Source: Acidobacteriota bacterium
GTDB taxonomy: Bacteria > Acidobacteriota > UBA4820 > DSQY01
Assembly: GCA_021787565.1 (NCBI GenBank)
Contig: JAJYLT010000008.1
Location: forward strand, 1 to 64,000
DNA: 64,000 nucleotides
Direction: 5' to 3'
Positions 52,730 through 64,000 of the stretch are shown here, one piece after another. The stretch's first letter is position 1, and the number at the start of each line of letters is the position of its first letter. Made by a program: the position numbers and the translations under genes. A model generated the notes under the pieces. That model did no database searches. It saw nothing but the letters and a program-made list of their open reading frames with translations, and had not been told where the DNA came from.

Positions 52730-53481
52730 GCCCCACCTCCCGGTGACGGCCGGCGCGCCCGTTCCGCCTTCTCGGGCGCTTCTCGCCACCTGAGGCTCGC
52801 CTCCCTCCAGAGGGTGATGCTGGCCTCCATCGCCTTGCGCGTCACCCTTTCGGCGGCGGCCCCGTCGGCTCGGCTCGCCGCCCGGGAGAGACCCTCGTAG
52901 AAGTCGCGCGAGGCATCCTTCGCGCGGGGCAGGCGGAAGTAGAGCCTAGCCATGCGCTCGTAGAAGCCCTCGAACCCGTTGAGGATCAGGGTCACGATGG
53001 GGTTGCCGGAGAGGACCGTGAGACGGTAGTGGAGGCGCCAGTCGTAGGCCGCGAAGGCCCGCGGATCATTGGCGAGGGCGCCGCGCTCATCGAGGAGCGC
53101 GGAGACCTCCTCGGCCGAGCGCTCCACGGCCAGGCGGGCGTAGTAGGGGGCGATGTGGAGCCTGAGGTCCAGGAGGTTGTCCACGAAGGTCGGCGGGAGG
53201 GCGTGGGCGCAGCGCACCACGCCGCTGATCACGCCGAGGCCCCCATGCCGCCAGATGTCGTTTACCAGCGTGGGCCGGCCGTGCCGTATCACCACCCAGC
53301 CATCCCGCGCCAACCGCCCGAGCACCTCGCGGAGCGTGGGCCGCGTGACGCCCAGCTTGAGGGCCAGCTCCCGCTCGGCGGGGAGCGCCAAGCCGGCGGG
53401 GAAGGTGCCGTCCAGAATCGCGCTGATCAGCGCCTGCTCGGCATAAGCGGCGGGCCGGTACGGCTCTCTGACGGGTCTCAT
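52726..53481 (-). CDS. FadR-subfamily GntR transcriptional regulator
   Basis: 251 aa from the ATG at 53481 (GGGAGGATGGA upstream). The N-terminal winged helix-turn-helix (about 12-75) contains LPAERELALKLGVTRPTLREVLGRLARDGWV, the GntR signature, followed by an all-helical ligand-binding domain (about 95-230) with FAAYDWRLHYRLTVLSGNP. The latter matches the acyl-CoA-binding type of FadR rather than the FCD metal-binding type, as far as can be seen. It begins the operon with the AGPS-like, glpD and kinase genes. A FadR-like operator lies directly over its transcription start, so it probably represses itself and the operon. Confidence 0.9.
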   Translation of the reverse strand: MRPVREPYRPAAYAEQALISAILDGTFPAGLALPAERELALKLGVTRPTLREVLGRLARDGWVVIRHGRPTLVNDIWRHGGLGVISGVVRCAHALPPTFVDNLLDLRLHIAPYYARLAVERSAEEVSALLDERGALANDPRAFAAYDWRLHYRLTVLSGNPIVTLILNGFEGFYERMARLYFRLPRAKDASRDFYEGLSRAASRADGAAAERVTRKAMEASITLWREASLRWREAPEKAERARRPSPGGGA

Positions 53482-53497
53482 TCCATCCTCCCTGGCC

Positions 53498-53521
53498 AAC
53501 TGGTAAGAGGTCTGACCAGTT
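53498..53521 (-). promoter_or_regulatory. FadR-like operator of the gntR-AGPS-glpD operon
   Basis: A 17-mer at 53505-53521 (AAGAGGTCTGACCAGTT) matches 15 of 17 positions of the E. coli FadR consensus AACTGGTCNGACCAGTT. A second half-site AACTGGT at 53498-53504 is also present, so the outer palindrome is AACTGGT...ACCAGTT. It lies between the -10 box and the start codon on the minus strand, where a bound repressor would block transcription. Confidence 0.75.
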
Positions 53522-53527
53522 AAGAAT

Positions 53528-53556
53528 AGGATAGGCGACCGGCTCGCGGCAGTCAA
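53528..53556 (-). promoter_or_regulatory. Sigma70-type promoter of the gntR-AGPS-glpD operon
   Basis: TTGACT (53556-53551), 17-nt spacer, TATCCT (53533-53528) on the minus strand. Transcription would start near 53521, at the edge of the operator. Confidence 0.7.
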
Positions 53557-53986
53557 GGGGTGGAGATGGGAGTCAGGAGTAAGGGGATGATCATGGTTGT
53601 CCAAGACATTCTCAGCTCGCGTGTGTGCGTCTTGCCTTCCGGAGCGAAGCGGAGGAAGGCGCGTCCCGGCGCCGATGGGCCTCATGCAAGGAAGGTGAGG
53701 CGGCAGCACCGCAAGCGTACTCCCTGTACGCTGAGGATGCGGACGCCGATACCTGACGAAGCGGGAGGTCCGTCGCCGCCGGCGCACCCGTGGAGGGTGG
53801 GGGGACGGTATACACCAGGAAAGGCCGGGCCTGGCGCCCGAAGGGCGGCTGAGGGACTGCGGACGGAGCGCGGCCACGCTCGCGTGGACGCGCCCGGACC
53901 AGGCCCCCAGCGCCGCGCCAAAGGCGCGGCCCAGGCCCAGCCGTGGTTCGAAGCCGGCAGGGCAGTCTATTTTGGACAGGCGTGGG

Positions 53987-54014
53987 GGATGATGGATGAT
54001 GGATGATGGATGAA
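53987..54014. repeat. 7-bp tandem repeat (GGATGAT)
   Basis: Three GGATGAT units plus GGATGAA; the reverse complement of the ATCATCC unit at 30549-30604. Confidence 0.85.
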
Positions 54015-54151
54015 AGACCGTCAATCCCAAATCCCTATTCCCCAATCAAATCTCCCTCTGTGTCTCTATGCCTCTATGGTTCATTCTCATTTCTTTTCCG
54101 CTTTCGCGTTTCGAATTCCGCCCCAATTCCGCGATAGCGGCTCAACGCCTG

Positions 54152-54246
54152 CGTAGGAGCGGCGCCTCGCCGCGAACCGGGTGACCCTGCGACCAGGATG
54201 CGGTGCCCGCGTACGGTCCGTCGCGCCGGGGGCGGCGCTCCTACGA
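54152..54246. repeat. REP-like inverted doublet
   Basis: GTAGGAGCGGCGCCTCGCCGCGA at 54153-54175 and its inverted partner at 54221-54245 (TCGCGCCGGGGGCGGCGCTCCTACG). Each half is itself an imperfect hairpin with the GTAGGAG head typical of REP sequences, and the two face each other about 45 bp apart as in BIMEs. No RAYT transposase gene lies in the window. Confidence 0.75.
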
Positions 54247-54268
54247 GTGCGATTCCATCGCGGAATTT

Positions 54269-54302
54269 GGGTTCCGCCTTCCCCTGGGTTCCGCCTTCCC
54301 CT
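54269..54302. repeat. Two-copy 17-bp tandem repeat
   Basis: GGGTTCCGCCTTCCCCT is repeated exactly twice head to tail, ending at the -35 box of the carA promoter. Confidence 0.9.
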
Positions 54303-54330
54303 TGCATCCCTCCGGCCTGCCCCGTATAAT
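54302..54330 (+). promoter_or_regulatory. Sigma70-type promoter of carA
   Basis: TTGCAT (54302-54307), 17-nt spacer, perfect TATAAT (54325-54330). Transcription would start near 54337, only about 12 nt before the carA ATG. Confidence 0.75.
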
Positions 54331-54348
54331 CCCTTGGGTGTAGACCGG

Positions 54349-55482
54349 ATGGAAGGAATTCTCCTGCTGGAAGACGGTACGACCTTCGCGGGGCGGGGCT
54401 TTGGCCACCGCGGAACGAGTCTTGGCGAGGCCGTGTTCACGACCTCCATGGTCGGCTACCAGGAGATCCTCACCGACCCTTCCTACGCGGGCCAGATCGT
54501 GGCCATGACCTTCCCCCACATCGGCAACTACGGCGTGACGCCCGAGGACGTGGAGAGCCTGGCCCCGCACCTGGCGGGCTTCGCGGTCCACGACCTCTCC
54601 CTGGCCGCCTCCAACTGGCGCGCCCACGGCAACCTCCAGGACTACCTGCGCCTGCACCGCGTGGTGGCCCTCTGCGGGGTGGACACGAGGGCCCTCGCCC
54701 GCCACATCCGGTCGAAGGGGGCCATGAAGGCCCTCGTCTCCAACGACGGCACGGCGCTGGCGGATTTACACAAGAGGCTTGCGGAGTTCCCGGGCATCGA
54801 CGGGGTCGACCTGATGGCCCGGGTGACGGCGCGGGAGCCCTACCCTTTCACCAAGACCTTCACGGGGCCGGAGGGCTTCGCCGACGCCCTGCGCCCGGCA
54901 AGAAAGCCCTCCCGTGCTTTCCGCGTGGCGGCGCTCGATTTCGGCCTCAAGGAGAACATCCTCAAGAACCTCACCGCGCGGGACTGCACGGTGACGGTGG
55001 TGCCCGCCTACACGCCCCTGGACGAGATCCTCGACCTCAGACCGGACGGCATCTTTCTCAGCAACGGCCCCGGCAACCCGGAAATGGCGGCCAGGGCCCT
55101 GCCGACGCTGCGGTCGCTGGCCGAACGCATCCCCACCTTCGGCATCTGCCTCGGCCACCAGCTCCTGGCCCTGGCCTTCGGCGGCAGGACCTACAAGCTC
55201 CCCTTCGGGCACCGCGGGGCCAACCATCCGGTGAAGAACCTCCGCACCGGCCGGGTGGAGATCACCTCCCACAACCACGGCTTCTCCGTGGATGCCGACC
55301 GGCTCCCTCCGGGCTTCGAGGCCACGCACGTCAACCTCAACGACCACACGCTCGAGGGGATGCGCCACCGGGAGCTCCCACTTTTCTCCGTGCAGTACCA
55401 CCCCGAGAGCAGCCCCGGGCCGCACGACTCGCTTTACCTCTTCGACGACTTCATCGCCATGATGGAGCGATCTCACGGATGA
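54349..55482 (+). CDS. carA: Carbamoyl-phosphate synthase small subunit
   Basis: 377 aa from the ATG at 54349; the frame extends upstream but through repeat DNA and before the promoter. The N-terminal CPSase small-subunit domain (LEDGTTFAGRGFG, TTSMVGYQEILTDPSY) is followed by a class I glutamine amidotransferase domain with the nucleophile Cys267 (GICLGHQ) and the QYHPESSPGP His. It supplies ammonia from glutamine to CarB for pyrimidine and arginine synthesis. There is almost no leader, so no PyrR-type attenuator is possible. Confidence 0.96.
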   Translation: MEGILLLEDGTTFAGRGFGHRGTSLGEAVFTTSMVGYQEILTDPSYAGQIVAMTFPHIGNYGVTPEDVESLAPHLAGFAVHDLSLAASNWRAHGNLQDYLRLHRVVALCGVDTRALARHIRSKGAMKALVSNDGTALADLHKRLAEFPGIDGVDLMARVTAREPYPFTKTFTGPEGFADALRPARKPSRAFRVAALDFGLKENILKNLTARDCTVTVVPAYTPLDEILDLRPDGIFLSNGPGNPEMAARALPTLRSLAERIPTFGICLGHQLLALAFGGRTYKLPFGHRGANHPVKNLRTGRVEITSHNHGFSVDADRLPPGFEATHVNLNDHTLEGMRHRELPLFSVQYHPESSPGPHDSLYLFDDFIAMMERSHG

Positions 55483-55490
55483 AGAAGAGA

Positions 55491-55592
55491 TTTCACCACG
55501 GAGGGCACCGTGCCCGCGGAGGAAGGACAAGAGTGGTCTTTCCAAGAGAGACCAGCTCCTTCTCCGTGATCTCCGTGTTCTCCGTGGTTAAC
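55491..55592. repeat. CTCCGTG-type intergenic repeat between carA and carB
   Basis: Starts with TTTCACCACGGAG and ends with three 9-bp units (TTCTCCGTG, ATCTCCGTG, TTCTCCGTG) and GTTAAC, so its ends are partly inverted (ACCACGGAG / CTCCGTGGT). Such CTCCGTGNTCTCCGTGGTTAA repeats are known as a dispersed intergenic family that often gives spurious TTENTE-like peptides. Confidence 0.7.
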
Positions 55593-55609
55593 CGGGCCGA
55601 GGCTTTACG

Positions 55610-58848
<3,239 letters not shown>

Positions 58849-58852
<4 letters not shown>

Positions 58853-59955
58853 GCCTCGCCGGCCTTCGAACCGGCGTCCCCCTCGCCCCTCTCACGACGC
58901 TAGGCCTCGGCGGACCCGCCCGCCATCTCCTGCCCTGTCCCTCGGTCGAGAGCGTGGCCGCCGGGGTGCGCCTCGCCGGAGAACGCGGCTGGCCCCTCGC
59001 CGTCCTCGGCGGAGGAAGCAACGTCGTCGTGGCCGACGAGGGCTTTCCGGGGCTGGTGCTCAAAATGGAGATTGGAGGGCTGGCCTTCCGCCGGAAGGGC
59101 GAGTGGACGTTCGTCACGGCCGGCGCGGGCGAGTCCTGGGACGGCCTCGTGGCGGCCTGCCTCGAGCGGGGGCTTCGCGGTCTGGAGTGCCTCTCCGGCA
59201 TTCCCGGTACCGTCGGGGCGGCACCCATCCAAAACATCGGGGCTTACGGACAGGAGGTCGCTCAGACCCTTCTCTCCGTGACCTGTCTCGATCGGTCCAC
59301 CCTGAAAACGGTGAACATTCCCCGCTCCGAGTGCGGCTTCGGCTACCGCACGAGCCGATTCAAGGCCGCGGACCGAGATCGCCTCATCGTCCTCGGCGTG
59401 ACCCTGCGCCTGAGCGAGGGGGCCCCGGACGAGTCCCGTTACCCCGAGCTGGCCGAAGTCCTCGCCAAGCCACGTCCTCCGGCCGACCACCGCTCCGCCC
59501 TCCAGGCGGTGAGGGATGCCGTGCTGTCGCTCAGGCGGAGCAAGGCCATGGTGATCGATCCCGCCGAGCCCGAGAGCCGCTCCGCCGGCTCCTTCTTCCT
59601 GAACCCCGTGCTGACCGAGGGGGACTTTGACAGGCTCCGAGCGGAACACGGACCCATCCCTTCGTTCCCCGCGCCAGGGGGAGTCAAAGTGCCCGCCGCC
59701 TGGCTCGTCGAGCACTCCGGCTTTCCCAAGGGATTCAGCGGGGGCGGAGCGGGCATCTCGACCAAGCACGCCCTCGCCCTCGTGAACCGGGGAGGCAGCG
59801 CGGCCGACCTGCTGGCTCTCGCCTCGGCCATCGAGCAGGCGGTACGCCTGCGATTCGGCATCGGCCTGGAGCGAGAGCCGGTGGTCATCGGCTTCAGACC
59901 TTCTTCACGGGCTCCACGGTCTCCAGGGCGCTGGCGACCATGTAGTCCCGGTTGA
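58849..59955 (+). CDS. murB: UDP-N-acetylenolpyruvoylglucosamine reductase
   Basis: 368 aa from the ATG at 58849 overlapping the carB stop. FAD-binding PCMH-type fold: [19 protein letters not shown], the [20 protein letters not shown] block, [11 protein letters not shown] and [11 protein letters not shown] with the catalytic Ser, then [13 protein letters not shown]. It makes UDP-MurNAc for peptidoglycan. The type resembles E. coli MurB. The natural end (EREPVVIGF) is followed by about 20 extra residues that run into the sdhB gene on the other strand, giving a 62-nt convergent overlap. Confidence 0.95.
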
Positions 59956-60657
59956 GGCGGGCGATGAAGTCGATGCTGATACCCTTGGGGCAGACCGCTT
60001 CGCATTCGCCGTGGTTGGAGCAGGCCCCGAAACCCAGCTCCTGCATCTTGGCGACCATGCGCAGGGCCCGCTGCTTGCGCTCCGGCTGGCCCTGCGGCAG
60101 CAGGCCGAGGTGGCTGATCTTGGCCGCCGTGAAGAGCATGGCCGAGCCGTTGGGGCAGGCCGCCACGCAGGCACCGCAGCCGATGCAGGCAGCGGCGTCC
60201 ATCGAGCGGTCCGCCTTCTCCTTCGAAATGGGGATGGCGTTGCCGTCGGGGCCGGACCCCGTGCGGGCGGAGATGAACCCGCCCGCCTGGACGATTTTGT
60301 CCAGGGCGCTCCGGTCCACCACCAGGTCCTTGATCACCGGGAAAGCCCGCGAGCGGAACGGTTCCGCCACGATGGTGTCGCCGTCCTTGAACTGGCGCAT
60401 GAAGAGCTGGCACGTGGTGGTGAGCTTCTGCGGCCCGTGCGCGATGCCCGAAATCATGAAGCCGCAGGAGCCGCAGATCCCCTCGCGGCAGTCGTGGTCG
60501 AAGGTGACGGGGTGCTCGCCCTTCTTGATGAGGCGCTGGTTCAGGATGTCCAGAAGTTCGAGAAAGGAGGTGTCCTCGGCCACGCCGTCCATTTCGTATG
60601 AAACCAGCCGGCCCTTGTCCTCCGGGCTCTCCTGCCGCCAAATCTTCAACGTCAGCT

Positions 60658-60661
<4 letters not shown>
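59894..60661 (-). CDS. sdhB: Succinate dehydrogenase/fumarate reductase iron-sulfur subunit
   Basis: 255 aa from the ATG at 60661, overlapping the sdhA stop (ATGA). Three cluster motifs are complete: [2Fe-2S] [10 protein letters not shown] with a later Cys, [4Fe-4S] [12 protein letters not shown] and [3Fe-4S] [14 protein letters not shown]. It carries electrons between the flavoprotein and the membrane quinone site. The last 62 nt of the gene are shared with the end of murB on the opposite strand. Confidence 0.96.
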
Positions 60662-62574
<1,913 letters not shown>

Positions 62575-62589
62575 GGCTTTTCCCTCCGC

Positions 62590-63246
62590 TCAGTGCACGA
62601 TGCCCAGCAGAACCGACACGGGAATGGAGAGGTACCCGGCGGCGATGAGCACCGCCAGTACGCACGCTCCGATCCGCCGAAGCCGGTTGTACTTGGGGTG
62701 GTTGACGCCGAGCGTCTGGAGCATGCTCCAGATCCCGTGGTAGAGGTGGAACCCCAGCACCAGCAGCGCCACGATGTAGACGGCCGAGATGCCCGGCTGC
62801 TGGAAGGCCTTCACCACGTTGCCGTAGACGTCCGTATCGCTTAGGCCTTGGGGGGTCTGGAGGAAGGTGAACATCATCAGGTGGTAGATGACGTAGAGCA
62901 AGATCAGCGGCCCGCTCACGATCATGGTGCGGGCCGCATACCCCGTCTCGACGTCCTTCTTCATCGCGTAGCCGATGGGGCGGGCCTTCCAGTTGGCAAT
63001 CGTGATCTGCGCGGCCGCCAGGATGTGCAGGATGATCGCCGCCAGCATCACGATCCGGACGCCCCAGAGCAGTTCCCCCGTACTCTTGAGGAAATGCGCG
63101 TAGGCGTTGAGCCGTTCCGGCCCTTCGAAAATCTGGAGGTTGCCCAGCATGTGCCCAACGATAAACAGCACGAGCAGGACTCCCGTGGCGGCCATGACCA
63201 CCTTTTTCCCGACCGTTGTACTGTAGAATGTCATCGCCCGGGCCAT
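62590..63246 (-). CDS. sdhC: Succinate dehydrogenase cytochrome b subunit
   Basis: 218 aa, five transmembrane helices. The start has MARAMTFYSTTVGKKVVMAATG and HMLGNLQ, then AYAHFLKS, ILHILAAAQ, LLYVIYHLMMFTF and GFHLYHGIWSMLQTLG, which provide the His ligands expected for two b hemes. Such single-polypeptide anchors occur in Bacillus- and Wolinella-type enzymes. AAGGAGAGGTGA precedes the ATG, and a strong promoter lies at 63300-63328. It is the first gene of sdhCAB. Confidence 0.93.
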   Translation of the reverse strand: MARAMTFYSTTVGKKVVMAATGVLLVLFIVGHMLGNLQIFEGPERLNAYAHFLKSTGELLWGVRIVMLAAIILHILAAAQITIANWKARPIGYAMKKDVETGYAARTMIVSGPLILLYVIYHLMMFTFLQTPQGLSDTDVYGNVVKAFQQPGISAVYIVALLVLGFHLYHGIWSMLQTLGVNHPKYNRLRRIGACVLAVLIAAGYLSIPVSVLLGIVH

Positions 63247-63573
63247 TCACCTCTCCTTATGCCGCTGGTATGATCGAGTTCCCCCGAAAACGAGGCTGGA
63301 TTATACGCCCGCCGGCGCCAAATGGCAAAGCGGGACGGGCCGAGCATCGCGGCGTACTGGGTGAAATGGAGCAAGAGGATAGCCCCCATCCAAAGGGCCC
63401 GGCCATTCTCGAGTGTTCCCTGTGGGGCGACCAGCACCTCTCGGGGAACCGGCGCGGCCCCGCTCTGGGCCCGCCGCCGCTTGGCTTGCACCCGCCGCTG
63501 GGAGGGGCGATATTTCCAAACAAGGGTAGGCACTCTGAAGCGGGAGCTCCAACGGCCCCGCGGGAGGTTGCGA
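63247..63573. other. Divergent intergenic region sdhC / crp-like
   Basis: 327 bp without a gene. It holds the sdhC promoter (63300-63328). The plus-strand promoter for the regulator gene was not identified. Confidence 0.5.
63300..63328 (-). promoter_or_regulatory. Sigma70-type promoter of sdhCAB
   Basis: TTGCCA (63328-63323), 17-nt spacer and perfect TATAAT (63305-63300) on the minus strand; start site near 63293, leader about 47 nt. Confidence 0.75.
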
Positions 63574-64000
63574 TGAATGCGGTGCAGATCCTGAAAAAGC
63601 ACGAACTGTTTCAGGGATTGACCTCTTCCGAGGCCGAGGTCTTGGCGGGGGCCTCCGATCTGCGCTCGTGCGCCAAGGAGCACGTGATTTTCGAACACGA
63701 CGCCAGGGGGACGCACGTGTTCCTTCTGCTGGAGGGCCGGGTCCGCCTCTGGATACCGACGGCCACCGGGGAGTACAGCGTGGTTGCCGGCCAAATCGGC
63801 GCGGGCGAACTGTTCGGACTCTCGCCGCTTCTGGGCTCGGCCCGCTACACGACCTCGGCCAAATGCGCCGGACCTTGCGAGGTCCTGGCCATCGAGGCGG
63901 GCGAACTCGGAGGTCTCATGAGGGCCAATCCGGTCTTCGGACGCGGCTTCCTGGATGCCGCGGCACGGTCCTATTTCGCTCGCTACACGGAAAGCCTGCG
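63574..64000 (+). CDS. Crp/Fnr-family regulator, partial at window end
   Basis: 142 codons from the ATG at 63574 (GGGAGGTTGCG upstream); the gene runs out of the window. Only the cyclic-nucleotide-binding beta-barrel domain is visible: LKKHELFQGLTSSEAEVLAG, GTHVFLLLEGRVRLWI, and IGAGELFGLSPLLGSARYTTSAKC, which is the phosphate-binding-cassette position but reads ELFGLSPLLG rather than the cAMP-type GELALI. No N-terminal FNR cysteines. It is divergent from sdhCAB, so it might regulate that operon; the DNA-binding half is outside the window. Confidence 0.85.

Larger units (their letters stand above)
53557..54301. other. Repeat-rich intergenic region before carA
   Basis: No gene recognised. It contains a small hairpin (53714-53732, AGCGTAC/GTACGCT), the heptamer array at 53987-54014, the REP-like doublet at 54152-54246 and a 17-bp tandem duplication at 54269-54302. 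Open frames on both strands are arginine/proline-rich and lack start signals. Confidence 0.6.

Noticed and set aside
53557-53900. Arg/Pro-rich open frames between gntR and carA as a transposase relic
   Set aside because: No catalytic motif or inverted terminal repeats could be recognised.

Overview
The window is a 64 kb chromosomal stretch from a GC-rich, rod-shaped Gram-negative bacterium. The outer membrane is implied by LpxK, a FadL-type porin and a TonB-receptor fragment, and the rod shape by MreBCD, PBP2 and RodA. The mix of a K+-independent proton pyrophosphatase, a single-cytochrome succinate dehydrogenase/fumarate reductase, compact ATGA-coupled operons and a selenocysteine-decoding SelW gene fits Acidobacteriota (Holophagae-like) or a related deep lineage. 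This placement is an inference with low to moderate confidence; there is no rRNA in the window. No tRNA, CRISPR array or complete insertion sequence was seen.

Layout. 593-2833: hppA. 2979-14142 (all minus): a heavy-metal island with two blocks. One is an ECF sigma factor, a DUF5667 membrane protein, a Spy/CnrX-like periplasmic protein, a SHOCT protein and a Zn/Cd-type P-ATPase. The other is a small exported Cys-rich protein, CzcC, CzcB, CzcA and a PII-like protein. It looks somewhat less GC-rich than its flanks. 14409-21404 (minus): an unknown protein, an NhaD-like antiporter coupled to a DinG-type helicase, a class I glutamine amidotransferase, an aldehyde dehydrogenase and a TlpA-like thioredoxin. 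21548-30459 (plus): a cell-shape operon (FecR-like protein, GAF-GGDEF, MreB, MreC, MreD, PBP2, RodA, ThiF-like enzyme). 30734-34557 (plus): LpxK, PriA, DUF4404. 34669-40468 (minus): an Nramp-UspA fusion, a decayed trpB2 on the plus strand, an RsbRD-N protein, a SelW-like selenoprotein, a CoA-transferase and alanine dehydrogenase. 40966-47612: FadL-like porin, SDR, truncated TonB receptor, GNAT, desaturase, a small unknown protein and a J-like membrane protein. 47714-53481 (minus): FadR-type regulator, alkyl-DHAP-synthase-like flavoprotein, GlpD and FGGY kinase, with a FadR-like operator. 54349-59955 (plus): carA, carB, murB. 59894-63246 (minus): sdhCAB. 63574-end: a partial Crp/Fnr regulator.

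The most notable items are the selenoprotein, which a standard gene caller would miss because of its in-frame UGA; a CnrYXH-like metal-sensing sigma module built around a DUF5667 protein; and the three-carbon/ether-lipid-like operon with its operator. Several intergenic repeat families also occur: 7-bp tandem repeats, a REP-like doublet, a palindromic GTCATTCC element and a CTCCGTG repeat. Five good sigma70-type promoters (before fecR-like, fadL, gntR, carA and sdhC) share TTG-starting -35 boxes and TATNNT -10 boxes.
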